DNA of 64,000 bases from Dryomyza anilis (taxonomy: Eukaryota; Arthropoda; Insecta; Diptera; Dryomyzidae). The notes beneath the pieces are model-generated. The model made no database searches. It worked only from the letters and a program-made list of their open reading frames with translations, and was not told the origin of the DNA. Positions 1 through 12,834 of this stretch are shown piece after piece. Numbering within the stretch: position 1 is the first letter of the stretch; each line of letters begins with the position of its first letter. The position numbers and the translations under genes are program-made. The stretch is taken from NCBI GenBank assembly GCA_951804985.1, contig OX638130.1, positions 129,035,593-129,099,592 of the forward strand, given 5' to 3'.

Positions 1-165
1 TATAGCCTATCATTCCTTCCAGACCATACCGCATCTGTGGTAAAAATTTCAAGGAAATCGGATCAGCCGTTCAGACGGAGAAGCGGAACAAACGTACAAA
101 CGTACAAACGAACAAACAGATTTATTATATTAATAGGATTACTAATTATGTATAAAGTAATATTT
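1..165. repeat. DINE/Helitron-like repeat tail fragment
   Basis: The text reads like the 3' part of a short interspersed fly element: 'aatttcaaggaaatcgg' then 'cagccgttcagacgg', followed by a degenerate run of acaaacgt/acaaacga units (about 88-120) and an AT tail. A related layout ('aaatttcagttaaatcgg', 'cggtttag', then a tandem short repeat and a TATATA tail) is at 24.58-24.74 kb. It may be cut by the window edge. Family assignment is from memory of this repeat class and is tentative. Confidence 0.4.
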
Positions 166-840
166 TGGTTTTGCGTAATTAAAATATATACATATAGCCA
201 CTATCACACTAAAGGGCATTACATTTTTTAATACAGTTTTCCCCAAGTATACTGTGTCATTTATGGATATTTCTAGCAACAAAAGACAAAACGAAAACGG
301 CGAATGTGATGTGTTGCACGAAAATACTTTTCCGACAGAATCGACATTTTTATTTCTATTTGTTTTTGTTATTTTTTTAGTTTTTGTTTTTATTGTTGTT
401 GTACTCTGCAAGCGCCTCATTACGGCTACCACTTGTAACATTTTGGTATAAAAAATTTGAAATTTTCGATTTATTTTTGTTTTTTTTCTTTACCAGTTTT
501 TCATACAGGCATCGATTATGTACCCAATTCATTAATTTAACTGATTTTAAAATAAAAATTAAATATATTTTGATTTGAAATTATTGTTTTTTTTTTAATT
601 CCTCTAAGGATTTATTAGGTTATTCTATGTTTTAAGTGATATTCTTGAATTTGTTTATTTTATTTTTATTCAATTTTACTTGTATTAAAAATTTTAAATT
701 TTTAAAATTTTAATAATTAATTTTAATTTAAAATTCAAATTCAAATTTATTTTTTTATTTCAAAATTTTACTTTATAGTTTGATTTTTATTGTTAAAATT
801 TGAGTATTCGATTTTTTTAAATGTGATTTTTAATTATTTA
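166..840. other. AT-rich spacer, no gene seen
   Basis: Very AT-rich, with T-runs and drift towards TTTAATT words near 700-840, which grade into the pentanucleotide array that follows. Short open frames on both strands have no recognisable domain and biased low-complexity composition. Nothing else is supported here. Confidence 0.6.
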
Positions 841-3463
841 TTTAATTTAATTTAATTTAATTTAATTTAATTTAATTTAATTTAATTTAATTTAATTTAA
901 TTTAATTTAATTTAATTTAATTTAATTTAATTTAATTTAATTTAATTTAATTTAATTTAATTTAATTTAATTTAATTTAATTTAATTTAATTTAATTTAA
1001 TTTAATTTAATTTAATTTAATTTAATTTAATTTAATTTAATTTAATTTAATTTAATTTAATTTAATTTAATTTAATTTAATTTAATTTAATTTAATTTAA
1101 TTTAATTTAATTTAATTTAATTTAATTTAATTTAATTTAATTTAATTTAATTTAATTTAATTTAATTTAATTTAATTTAATTTAATTTAATTTAATTTAA
1201 TTTAATTTAATTTAATTTAATTTAATTTAATTTAATTTAATTTAATTTAATTTAATTTAATTTAATTTAATTTAATTTAATTTAATTTAATTTAATTTAA
1301 TTTAATTTAATTTAATTTAATTTAATTTAATTTAATTTAATTTAATTTAATTTAATTTAATTTAATTTAATTTAATTTAATTTAATTTAATTTAATTTAA
1401 TTTAATTTAATTTAATTTAATTTAATTTAATTTAATTTAATTTAATTTAATTTAATTTAATTTAATTTAATTTAATTTAATTTAATTTAATTTAATTTAA
1501 TTTAATTTAATTTAATTTAATTTAATTTAATTTAATTTAATTTAATTTAATTTAATTTAATTTAATTTAATTTAATTTAATTTAATTTAATTTAATTTAA
1601 TTTAATTTAATTTAATTTAATTTAATTTAATTTAATTTAATTTAATTTAATTTAATTTAATTTAATTTAATTTAATTTAATTTAATTTAATTTAATTTAA
1701 TTTAATTTAATTTAATTTAATTTAATTTAATTTAATTTAATTTAATTTAATTTAATTTAATTTAATTTAATTTAATTTAATTTAATTTAATTTAATTTAA
1801 TTTAATTTAATTTAATTTAATTTAATTTAATTTAATTTAATTTAATTTAATTTAATTTAATTTAATTTAATTTAATTTAATTTAATTTAATTTAATTTAA
1901 TTTAATTTAATTTAATTTAATTTAATTTAATTTAATTTAATTTAATTTAATTTAATTTAATTTAATTTAATTTAATTTAATTTAATTTAATTTAATTTAA
2001 TTTAATTTAATTTAATTTAATTTAATTTAATTTAATTTAATTTAATTTAATTTAATTTAATTTAATTTAATTTAATTTAATTTAATTTAATTTAATTTAA
2101 TTTAATTTAATTTAATTTAATTTAATTTAATTTAATTTAATTTAATTTAATTTAATTTAATTTAATTTAATTTAATTTAATTTAATTTAATTTAATTTAA
2201 TTTAATTTAATTTAATTTAATTTAATTTAATTTAATTTAATTTAATTTAATTTAATTTAATTTAATTTAATTTAATTTAATTTAATTTAATTTAATTTAA
2301 TTTAATTTAATTTAATTTAATTTAATTTAATTTAATTTAATTTAATTTAATTTAATTTAATTTAATTTAATTTAATTTAATTTAATTTAATTTAATTTAA
2401 TTTAATTTAATTTAATTTAATTTAATTTAATTTAATTTAATTTAATTTAATTTAATTTAATTTAATTTAATTTAATTTAATTTAATTTAATTTAATTTAA
2501 TTTAATTTAATTTAATTTAATTTAATTTAATTTAATTTAATTTAATTTAATTTAATTTAATTTAATTTAATTTAATTTAATTTAATTTAATTTAATTTAA
2601 TTTAATTTAATTTAATTTAATTTAATTTAATTTAATTTAATTTAATTTAATTTAATTTAATTTAATTTAATTTAATTTAATTTAATTTAATTTAATTTAA
2701 TTTAATTTAATTTAATTTAATTTAATTTAATTTAATTTAATTTAATTTAATTTAATTTAATTTAATTTAATTTAATTTAATTTAATTTAATTTAATTTAA
2801 TTTAATTTAATTTAATTTAATTTAATTTAATTTAATTTAATTTAATTTAATTTAATTTAATTTAATTTAATTTAATTTAATTTAATTTAATTTAATTTAA
2901 TTTAATTTAATTTAATTTAATTTAATTTAATTTAATTTAATTTAATTTAATTTAATTTAATTTAATTTAATTTAATTTAATTTAATTTAATTTAATTTAA
3001 TTTAATTTAATTTAATTTAATTTAATTTAATTTAATTTAATTTAATTTAATTTAATTTAATTTAATTTAATTTAATTTAATTTAATTTAATTTAATTTAA
3101 TTTAATTTAATTTAATTTAATTTAATTTAATTTAATTTAATTTAATTTAATTTAATTTAATTTAATTTAATTTAATTTAATTTAATTTAATTTAATTTAA
3201 TTTAATTTAATTTAATTTAATTTAATTTAATTTAATTTAATTTAATTTAATTTAATTTAATTTAATTTAATTTAATTTAATTTAATTTAATTTAATTTAA
3301 TTTAATTTAATTTAATTTAATTTAATTTAATTTAATTTAATTTAATTTAATTTAATTTAATTTAATTTAATTTAATTTAATTTAATTTAATTTAATTTAA
3401 TTTAATTTAATTTAATTTAATTTAATTTAATTTAATTTAATTTAATTTAATTTAATTTAATTT
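841..3463. repeat. Perfect (TTTAA)n pentanucleotide satellite, about 524 copies
   Basis: An uninterrupted run of TTTAA units with no visible base change over about 2.62 kb. The left edge blends into degenerate 'atttatttaatttaa' text. The right edge stops sharply at 'tttgagacgtgtgctcaaag'. The unit contains in-frame TAA stops, so it codes for nothing. Perfect homogeneity suggests recent expansion, or consensus smoothing in the assembly; the true copy number may differ. Confidence 0.97.
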
Positions 3464-3985
3464 GAGACGTGTGCTCAAAGCTCTGATTCGTACATGAATG
3501 AATTAATTTAAAATATTTTCAAAATCAAAATATTTTAAACTGAACAATTAATAAAAAGTAATTTGATTTAACTTTTTTAATACAAACAGGTATTTTAGTT
3601 AAAAGTATATAATTTAAATAAACGTATTTATAACTGCTCGTTACAGTATGAATTTTGTCATTTAATGTATCTTGTCTTTTGGATACTTTTAATTTGAATT
3701 TTAAGTTTTTAAATATTTTGAACTTTTGTTGAAAATGATGTTGCCAACTTCAATTAATATTTTTATTATTATTCACATTAACTAAGTAGTAAAATAGTTA
3801 TTTCCAAGTTTAGAGTGAGACAGAGCGTAATGCAGCATATGGACGTGAGAAAGAGAAAGCAAGTGATGGTTCAGATTGAATGCATTACTTCGTTCGCTTT
3901 TGCAAAGAACTTATTCGAAACTTTTGTAAATTTTGTTACTTTTCGACTATTTTCAATTTTAAGCTTTGTTTTTATAATTTCGCAG
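3464..3985. other. AT-rich spacer
   Basis: Flank of the pentanucleotide array. No coding, RNA or repeat signal recognised apart from the sharp array border at 3463/3464. Confidence 0.5.
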
Positions 3986-3989
3986 ATGT

Positions 3990-4640
3990 TGGGCAGTATA
4001 AAAATCACTACTCCCGGGTCATAGAGCCGTAGTTTTCTGTGCTGGAGTTTGTTATTCTTATTGTACTCTTCGTTGCTACAATTACTTTTTACTGTTGTTA
4101 TGACTGAACTTTGAAGAATTGATTGTTTTCTCGAGAGAACATTTTCCGGCTTCTGAAGGTTGAACAATTTGTTTCTCCTTATGTGGTCTATTGTTTTCGT
4201 TTCACATTTTTGTGCCGCAAAGAAGACAACTTCCGTGCGTATTCAATGGGGTTTATATACTTCGTGTATTAGTGTTTTTGTTTTAGTTTTTAAACTGTCT
4301 GTTGTTGCTGCTGTTATTTTAGCTGACTCTTATTATGTTTTGTTTTTTGACATTTTTATTTTTCTTCTGTTGCTTTTGATATTTCTTTGTATATTTCGTC
4401 TTCTACTTTCCGTGCTGCGTGCTTCTGATGCCAATAAACTTTTCAGTGTCTACTTTAAGACGCTGCTGCTTTTTGCAGCATCGCGTTTCTTGCTGGCAGC
4501 TGTTGAAGGCTGTCGACCCTTGCACTTTAATATTGCTGCTGTTACTGTTACTCCGTCGCTCTCTTCACTATTTGTTATCTGCTGTTTGTCTGTCTCTGTT
4601 CAAGGATATGTTTTTAAAAGTTAGTTTTGATTTTGATTCA
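3990..4640 (-). other. Purine-rich, 5'UTR-like minus-strand tract
   Basis: On the minus strand this stretch is A-rich with scattered AGCAGCAACAACA, AACAGCAG and AGTGAAGAG words, the texture common in long fly 5' untranslated leaders. A 98-codon minus-strand open frame (3871-4167) overlaps it, but it opens on a non-ATG codon and has no recognisable domain. On the plus strand the same DNA reads as a T-rich pseudo-hydrophobic frame of no meaning. No clear promoter or splice donor was found to anchor a gene. Confidence 0.2.
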
Positions 4641-4879
4641 AGTTTATTTCCTTTGAGTGGAATGTTGCACTTGTTTTCTTTTATTAGATTGATTTTTAAT
4701 GTTCGTCTATAGTGTGATGTGTTCAGTAAGTTAACATTTTCAGATCATAGAAGTTATTAACATTATAAAATGTTTTTCTTTATTGCATCAGATCTGTAAA
4801 AAAATAAACATATGTTTTTAGATAAGATTACTTTTAGAAAAGAATAAAAATATTTCATAAAAGTAGTTATCACTCATAA

Positions 4880-5306
4880 CACTGTGCGCACCCATTTTGC
4901 CACCAGAAATGAAAGTTACATATTCTCATGGATTTTGACATTCTAAGAATAATGGCGTTTTCAGTTTTTTCCCTACACGTCCACTTTCAAGGATATTTGA
5001 CAAAAACGAAAAACCACGTTTTTGAGAATTCTATTGGTTGGTAAGCGTTGATTATAATGTCAGACTTATTTTTATTTTATTCAAAATATGCATAACAGAA
5101 CACAAATTATATGTACATATCAATTTTTTAAATTCCTTTAACAGGACCTGAGATATGAAGCAAAAAGGACTCATTTTTAGGCTAAAAATAGACCCATTTT
5201 TGAGCATTCTATTAGTAATCTAAGTTATAAGTTTCATTTATCTAGCTCTTCAATTATAAAAGTAGTAGGGATTTCAACAGACAGACAGACAGACAGACAG
5301 ACAGAG

Positions 5307-5374
<68 letters not shown>

Positions 5375-5510
5375 GAACATCGCTAAGGAGGTCATGCTGA
5401 TCAAGAATATATATACTTTTCTTTACCGGAGATGCTTCCTTCTGGGTGTTACAAACGGCGTACCAAACTGAATATACCCTTTCACTCTTAGTGTAGGGTA
5501 TAAAAGTATG
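4880..5510 (+). mobile_element. mini-me-like interspersed element with (GACA)n tract
   Basis: The 3' block after the tetranucleotide tract is diagnostic: 'catcgctaaggaggtcatgc', then 'tgatcaagaatatatatac', 'ggagatgcttccttctgg', 'gtgttacaaacgg', and a terminal 'gtgtagggtataaaa'. Dipteran mini-me elements are known to carry an internal (GTCY)n and a (TA)n proto-microsatellite in this order. The left boundary is uncertain. Related pieces lie at 35.51-35.61 kb and, reversed, at 36.68-36.85 kb. Confidence 0.7.
5277..5374. repeat. (GACA)n tetranucleotide tract
   Basis: About 24 copies of GACA with one GAGA/GGAC interruption near 5303-5312. It lies inside the mini-me-like element and is the known expansion site of that family. 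Confidence 0.95.
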
Positions 5511-7690
5511 CTGATTTCATTGCGGTAGTTGAAATATAAATCGTATTGAAGAATACTTAAATTATTTACTATGATTAATTCTATGGAGAATTAAAAATGC
5601 TTAAAATTTAGTTCGAACTAAAATTATGCAGTATTCTTTCGCTTTATATTATTTTATTTTTTCAATAGATGATTTATGACAATAATGAGATAAAACGTAT
5701 TCTTTGGCAAGTAAAAGAACACTTATAAGCTTTTTAAAGTCAATATCGATACTTTACAGGCAAATGATCGTAATCAACAAAAAGCTAATTTCACGGGAGG
5801 CGAAATAAATGTGTCAAAAATCAAGTAGTTCAATATTTTCATGTTATTTTTTAGTAAAGTATCTTTTAAGTGAACTGAGAATAATAATAGTTTTCCCTAG
5901 TTACCAAAATATCCATTACATGCAGAAGTATTTGAAGAAAAAGGTTGTTACGATGTTTTGCCTGTCCTAATTTTGAAAAATTTTTCAATTATACTACTTG
6001 CGATGCATGGGTAAATCGTCTTCTACACAAATGGTTCGATATTTCGTTAAATGACAATGGGGAAATAACACGTATAGAAAAATGTTGACACATGTTTAAT
6101 GAAAATTTAATATATTATTTTGATGGAAAAATGCATTGGAAGTATATAATAAAATTAAATGTTATATTTTTTGAGTTTATAGTTCAAATGCCTTCCTTAA
6201 AACAGCGCACAGAATTTGAATAAAAATAATTAAAAATTGTGTGGTATTCAACTTTTTTCAAAATTGGAGTTACAATAATAAGAGTTATTTGACTTTATTA
6301 CAAAGTTGGAACGTGAAAGAAAAAGAAAGCAAATGAAGAACAAATACTTTGCACGGACATGAGTAGCATAAATAGGTTTCCAAAATAGCAATAAAACAAA
6401 AAATCCCAAAAATGTTGGTTACACTGTTCTCCCTGAAAGGTATCGATATATTAAGACTTAAAGACGAACTTTTTTTAATAATAGAATAAAAATGTCTAAT
6501 ATAAAAATATTTTAATTCGCATCCCATATTCAATTCAAATTTTACAACATCTATTAAAAATAAATAAATGTATAACAGCTGTAAATCAATTCGATTTCTA
6601 TTAAATTTGCATAATTTCTTCTTTTGGTCTTAGTTCAATTTATGATTTTATTATGTTTTCCTTAGAAGTTCAAATTGTTTACTGTCGCATAATTCTGCCT
6701 TTGGTGGTTAGGGTCCGCCTGTTGGCACATTTACGTGATTTCATCAGAAACCCAAAACACGATAAAAGAAGACAAAAGGAGGATGACTTATCGATGCCTT
6801 TGCCAAAAAAATGGAAAATATCTATGTACACATTAAACCTATATTTTTGCTTATATCAAAGCAGCACTGCAAAATAAAAAAAAAAAACAGTCAACAGAGT
6901 CAGCTCCTGCACAACATCGTTCTCAGGTCTCCAAGGATCTGCAATTACGTTTCAGTTAAATGCTATGTCCAATCGAAGGTTTCAAAAAGTTTTTATTCTC
7001 ATTGCACCTAACTGTGTTAAAATATTTTAACTTATATTTTATTTTTAAATAAATTTGCTGATACATGTTAAAGTCGGATAATTTGTATTTTTTTTTGTAC
7101 TATTTAACATTATATTATAATAAAGGACTCACTACAGGAATATAGGGGAATATTTCAGCATTCGAACAAATATCGTTTAACTTTGGAAATTTTTTCACTT
7201 TGCTGGAAAATCATAAAAGCTGCTAAAATTTGTCAATTTCGGGATTTTTTGTTTTATAGAAATTCCATCCAAAATAAAATATGCACGAATTGTTTGATTT
7301 ACAAAGGGAAGAACTCAAATTTTCTGGGTAAACTAAACTGCTGGACTTGGCTCTTTCTTGCTTCAAAAATTTGTATTTAAATATCTGCATCATATAAAAC
7401 AGCATTTGATTGTTTCAAATTATTCGAAAACTGTGGAAAATTGCAAATGTTTCCTTTGGCAGCAAAGTATCGGCCAAATGTCTACCATTTCTACTGCCAA
7501 AAATATTAGTCATACTAACGATTAGGCTTTAATATATATGGCAAGTGCTGGCAGATTCCTCAAATGACCGCTCCGATGTCGTGTATTATTTTTATGCGTT
7601 ATGCTTAAAGGCAGCTTTTTCCTTATATTCATAAATCAGAGTATTTTTTATTTGACCAAAATATTGCCACATAAACAAAACAACATCGGA
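5511..7690. other. AT-rich intergenic stretch, no gene supported
   Basis: Several 60-80 codon open frames exist on both strands (for example 6285-6533 minus and 6653-6877 plus). None has a convincing start context, domain or coding-like composition. No repeat family recognised. Confidence 0.5.
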
Positions 7691-9185
7691 TAATTATTGC
7701 TTAGTTCACAATACCAACAAAAAGACCCAAATACCCTCCAAGAACTAACAAGACCCAATACAACAAAACAAAGGCCAAACCGAAAGAAGAAGAACAACAA
7801 ATTTTACAACAAACACAACAAGATGTGTAGCGTGTGACCTGAAATAAAAAAAAAAGAAGACGAAATATTAAACAAACATTATAAAAAGATAAATTCACAA
7901 TAATAGATAAATGATTGAAAATAAAGAAAATTATAATCAATGATCTGAAAAGATAAAAAAAAAGAAAATGAAAAATAAAAAAAAATAGGAACACTTGAAA
8001 ACATAAATAAAATAAATTAAAAATATACTCTGATACTTACCCTAAATCCAAAAAAAAAAAAAACTGCACCTGAAAAGAAAAAAAGAAAAATAGTAGTGAA
8101 AAAAATACTTACCTGCAAACCCTGATCCAAAACACCAAATCTGAAAAAGAAAAATTACAATTAATTGCGCTTAAAATTTAAATCATGAAAACGAAAGCCA
8201 TCTTTAGGTGCAAAGAAATGTGCAAAAAGAACGATGCTAAATATATGATGCTAGAGTGGCATGAAATTAGCTCAGCCAAATTAATAAAGAAAAGCGAGAT
8301 GCAACATGTACAAAAAGCTTTTGTATATACTCACCATGTCAATTTTGTTATTGTTTCCCTTGCCCGTTTCTTCGTCGCTTATGCAGCAGTGAAATGCATA
8401 AAATCACTTTGCGGAAATTTTTACAGCGATCAGTTGTTAAAACTGGAAAAAAAATTAAAATCATTTTTTTTTTAAATAAAATTCAGTAAAATAAAATAAA
8501 AAAATCAGTAAAGTAAAAGTTGATATTTTTACAAGGAGATATTTTTACAAGGAAGGACTAGGAGGCAGTGATATTGGGAAAAAGGAAAATTAAGGTAATA
8601 TAAAATAAAGTGGAAAATAGTTAATTGTGAAATGATAAAAAAAAAAAAAAATTTGAATAGTGAGAAATTGTGAATAATAAAATTAAATTAAAATTAGGTC
8701 AATTACCGGAAAACGCGCAGTCGATACCACCGAGAGTCACGGGAGTCGCTGGAGGCAACAGCAGAAAACCACAGCTAAGTGTCAATTTTTTGTTGCAAAA
8801 ATATATATATCCCGAACACAAAAAACTCCATCGGGAACGACTGCGCTCCAAATTCGTATGGATGCCTGCAAAATTCCAACAAAAAACTGTCTACCAGAAA
8901 AACGTCCTAAGAAACCCTGCAAAGAGAAATTTAAATAAAACAAAAAACGAATTAATAAATAAAATAAATGAAAATTTTTAAAAAAAATTATAAAGGAATA
9001 AAAAGTTATGAATAAATAAATAAAACAACCTACCTATATAAAAAACCTACCGTAGAAAAAAGAACTGAAAATAAAAATTTAATAAAATGTTAAATTTTTC
9101 ATAAAGAAAAATACTTACCCATAGTAAAAAAACCTGAAACGAAAAGAAATTTGTTAAATACCTAAAAAGAAAATTATTCAAATAT

Positions 9186-9560
9186 CTGCAAAGAAAATAA
9201 AATTATAAAAAAAAAAAAAAAACCTGAAAAGAGAATTAAAATGTTAAATGTAAATTAAAATTTTTGTTAAAACCTGAAAAGAAAAAGGAATTTAAAATTT
9301 TTTGTTAAAATCTGAAAAGAGAAAAAGAAACCTGAAAAGAAAAAGAATTTATAAGTTGATAAAAATCTGAAAAGAAACCTGAAAAGAAAAAGAATTTAAA
9401 ATGTTTGTCAAAAATCTGAAAAGAAAAAAAGAAACCTGAAAAGAAAAAGAATTTAAAAATTTTTGTTAAAAAAATCTGAAAAGAAAAAAAGAAACCTGAA
9501 AAGAGAAGGAATTTAAAAATTTTTGTTAAAAAAATCTGAAAAGAAACCTGAAAAGAAATA
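9186..9560 (-). repeat. Reiterated TTTCTTTTCAGG acceptor-like units
   Basis: On the minus strand, units of a pyrimidine run ending CTTTTCAG|G or CTTTTCAG|A recur more than ten times (complement: cctgaaaagaaaa / tctgaaaagaaaa), alternating with a spacer that resembles ATTTTTTTAACAAAAATTT. Every unit looks like a good 3' splice site, so this is a tandem repeat whose unit happens to be an acceptor. Confidence 0.75.
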
Positions 9561-10237
9561 AATTTATAAGTTGATAAAAAATTATAAAAAAACAGTATTA
9601 AAGTAAATTTTAGAAAAACCCTGTAAAGAGATTAAGAAAGGAGTAGAGTAAAATAATATAAAAATAGAATATATTACCTTGACCACGTCTATCCCATCAT
9701 ATCCTCGGTAGAGACCTTTGTCCAAGACCCCATCCCCTCCAGAGAGCTCTTTTGAGGTAGGGAATTCGAACGTCATCAGGTGAAAAGAATCCTCAACTAA
9801 CCGATAGGACCTGGCCAAAATTATATTTACGAAAATATATGTATTTTCAATAATTTTGAAATAATAAAAATTTGATATTTCAAAATACTTACCTTAAGTT
9901 CACTTAAGCTTCTTTTGCGTGGCACCAACCGTCGCAGTCGGTTGTTGTTAAAAATCCAATCTTGGTCTTTAATTGTTTGATGTTTGTACACTGTAAATAA
10001 AGAAATAAAAATAATTAGTAAATGAAAGAAAATAAATAAATTTAAACATTAAAACAGGTCTGTTAAAATTAAGTTAATATCAACACATACATATACAAAT
10101 AAATAATTATAATTCTACTTTTTATAAACGGTTATTTAAGAATAATATAATATTAAAATTTTATAATTTATACAAAAGGAAAATTTTGTTTTTTTGTCTT
10201 TGTGTATAAATCGGACGGACGATACAGCAATACTCAC

Positions 10238-10742
10238 CTTTATTTTGCTTGTGTTTTTTTTGTTAGTGATTTAATTTAGTTACATTTTTTTTATTATTAA
10301 TCGCATAATCCATTTTTTTTGCATTTTATTTGGTTTCACTTGCGATTTAGGTATATATTTGATTTTTTTTTGTTTAGTTAAATTTTTTTTGTGTTAACAA
10401 TTTTTTTTTTATACACAACCTTTTTTTTTTGAAGTGCACTGTGGTGTTTGTTTTCTTTTTGTTTAATTTCCACTTTATTTAAAACACCAAATTTATATTC
10501 ACTTTATTGTTTTCTTTTTGTAATTATTGTTTATTTTATCTTCACTTCACTTTTGGTTCACTTTATATCCCGTTTATATTGCACAATTCACTTTATTTAC
10601 GCACTTTGTTATTATTGTGCAGCCGGCTGCCATTATTATTTTTTTGTTTTGGTTAGTGATGTAGGCGGGTGGTTATATATATAAAAAAAAGGTACCCGGA
10701 TACGTACCACTATTCGTACCTTTTAAAGGGCACACACACTGA
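10238..10742 (-). promoter_or_regulatory. Candidate initiator and leader exon
   Basis: The minus strand reads TCAGTG (10742-10737), a match to the fly initiator, followed by an A-rich leader with AAAGTGAA words, ending in the consensus donor AAAG|GTGAGTA. An AT run (TATATATATAA) lies about 60 nt downstream of the initiator, not upstream, so there is no properly placed TATA box. Confidence 0.35.
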
Positions 10743-10744
10743 CA

Positions 10745-11080
10745 GTACGAAAATAGTCCGTGAATAGTCCGACTATTTTCAAAGGCGAATTTAGTTTTTT
10801 TTTATGGTTAGCAAATAAAATATGTTGTGCTAATTGCAAAATTAGGGGCGAAATGACGATGCCCAAGATGGCGAAATTCGGCAACGACAATTTTAGTGTA
10901 TTTTGAGAATATTTTTTTTTATGTTTTAGTATTTTTTTTGTGTGATTATATGTATATATATAAAATGTTTTATGTATATATGTATAATTATATATGTCTA
11001 GTTTTCGGCGGAAGCTGAAAATTAGATTATTGTTCGCCCCTCGCCTTGTCATGGCGGTTGAGAACCTCCCTGAGACCGCA
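10745..11080. other. Spacer with GC-richer patches
   Basis: Contains 'caagatggcgaaattcgg' (10864-10881) and 'cgcccctcgccttgtcatgg'. These are upstream of the candidate leader on the minus strand and could be promoter-proximal DNA. No firm feature. Confidence 0.3.
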
Positions 11081-11082
11081 CG

Positions 11083-11307
11083 CTAGCCGGTGCAAGCCAT
11101 GACAGGGACGATAACCTGGGGGTTTGCAACAGATGTCAATGCGTTATCATTAGCTTTACAAGCATTTCCGTCAGCCGGAAACAATTTATCATTTCTTGGA
11201 CTAGGACACTCCAATAGGCGCCATTTATTCATTGTGTTTCGTTTAGTGTACAGCTTAGGGCTCATACCCAACTCCAGAAGGCGTTCAGTTGTTGGGCTGC
11301 AAAACAT
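11083..11307 (-). pseudogene. Coding-like minus-strand fragment, unknown
   Basis: A 74-codon minus-strand frame with balanced, coding-like composition in an otherwise AT-rich area (for example ERLLELGMSPKLYTKR and KWRLLECPSPRNDKLF). It is preceded by an acceptor-like TTTTGCAG|CCC at about 11303 and ends in TAG just after an ACTG tail. I do not recognise the family. It could be a terminal exon or a transposon-derived scrap. The opposite strand is also open (11090-11476), which weakens the call. Confidence 0.22.
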
Positions 11308-11479
11308 TGATAAGCTGGGAAAACATCAAAATCCCATTAAAGTGAAGCGCTTTAATTTATTCTCGACTTCAACGGCTGCATCATCCCGCGCCACATCGAA
11401 AGTGCTCGGTACTCGTTACTCGAGCAGAACACTTTTTAAAGTAAACAAAGACATGCTTCATGTTACCCGGTTGTAACTC

Positions 11480-12590
11480 TTCTAGGCAGTGTGGGTTGTG
11501 AAAATGGGAAAACGTAAAAATTACCCTGCCAATGTTATGATATGATTTCCCGAGAATCGCGTCGACAGCGCTGTCATATCGTACTACAAAAAATGCGTCA
11601 TTGTCACACTCTTCGGGAAAGTTGTTTGCATTTTAACCCGTTGAGTGGAATGGATTTTTTTCCGTTTATAGATGGTACCATCGAAGGCTGATTATGCGCT
11701 GGATTTACCGAAAATAGAGCGATAAAGTGTAGAAACTGATTGCATTTAAAACTACGGAAAGTTGAGAAATTTAAAAAACCTTCTTTTGACATTAACGACC
11801 TGAATTAAAGAGTTTCCTGAAAGATAGACTTTGAATTTGATAAAAAAACTTTAATTTCAATGATTATTCGTTATTATTTAGTATTTAAATACGATTTTGA
11901 GCACTAGACTAAAAACGGATTTTCATTATTTAAGATCAAAAAAGGTTATTCCCTAAAAATGCTCCATTAAGAAGTGGACCCAATAGAAATGGATTTTCAC
12001 ATCCAATAGAGTATTCTTAGGTGTTAGTATTTTCAATCAAATTCTATAATTTCTTTCATAGAAAGCCATAGTCAGTCTAGTATGCACGATGACTGGAAGT
12101 CAAAAATTTTTCATCACTTTTTCGTACAAGTACAATTTTAATTTATCTCCGTTTATTGTCTTCCAATTATTTCTGGTTTATCCACTAAATTTCGTATTAA
12201 TATGAACCGAGTACATGTTGCTAAACCAAGGAGATTCAGTCACATGTAGACCACAGCATACGTCAGCCAAAGTCGGAGACAAACTGCAGCCAATCAGTGA
12301 CTCAGAGACTGAGTGACTCGGTGGCTCCAAGTGACGTGGTTTACTGGGCCAGCAGACGGAGGAGCTGAGACGGCCCAAATAGTGTGGGCGCACATGAAAT
12401 GCAATTTATTTATATTTGTAGACATTTTCCATGTTGCAATGGAGTCGGAGCCAAATGCAAATGAGAGGGAACGGATTCGAGGATAAGATGGAAATGGCTT
12501 TTTGGAGAAAATTCTATGTGATTTGTAGTGATTTAAGATTCCCTGAAATGCAGAATCAGGAACATGAAAGGCAGATACAATTATCCAACG
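11480..12590. other. Mixed spacer with a GC-richer island
   Basis: Mostly unremarkable. The island at about 12230-12400 has repeated GTGACTCA/GAGTCAC-like words ('cagtgactcagagactgag', 'gagtgactcggtggctcc') and could be regulatory DNA. No gene is supported. Confidence 0.3.
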
Positions 12591-12834
12591 CTTAATTTAT
12601 GGAGAAGGGGATGCGCAGTGTAGTGAATGAAAGCAAGGAAATAAAAAAAATGGCTAAAAATAGAAAAAGTTTATTTTTACTTTTTAAAAAAAGTGGAAAA
12701 TTGGCCACAACAACAGTTCTATTTGGCGCTCTCTACAGTTGCAGAAACTCAGCAACCTTCGCGATTATTGTTTTAGTTCTAACCACTGTCCCGGTTCCAA
12801 CAGCAGCACCACCGACACTCAGCACAAACACGTG

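Larger units (their letters stand above)
7697..10742 (-). ncRNA. Candidate spliced minus-strand transcript with tandem acceptor-like array
   Basis: Read on the minus strand, this 3-kb region carries an unusual density of good splice signals. A purine-rich leader (from an initiator-like TCAGTG at 10742-10737) ends at AAAG|GTGAGTA (10238). A 98-nt exon (9990-9893) lies between TTATTTACAG and AAG|GTAAGTAT. A possible 133-nt exon (9810-9678) ends AAG|GTAATAT. Two tiny exons, 8140-8113 and 8069-8041, each lie between CTTTTTCAG or CTTTTCAG and GTAAGTAT. A last acceptor is at 7839 (TTTATTTCAG|G). The leader has only tiny upstream ORFs. Exon 9990-9893 is open in one frame for 32 codons but does not join in frame to 9810-9678, so I treat the unit as non-coding or UTR-like. 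Alternatively it is an old retroelement leader. No transcript evidence is available here. Confidence 0.4.

Noticed and set aside
4160..4712. 154-codon hydrophobic plus-strand frame
   Set aside because: No ATG start; T-rich composition of a purine/pyrimidine-skewed tract mimics membrane helices.
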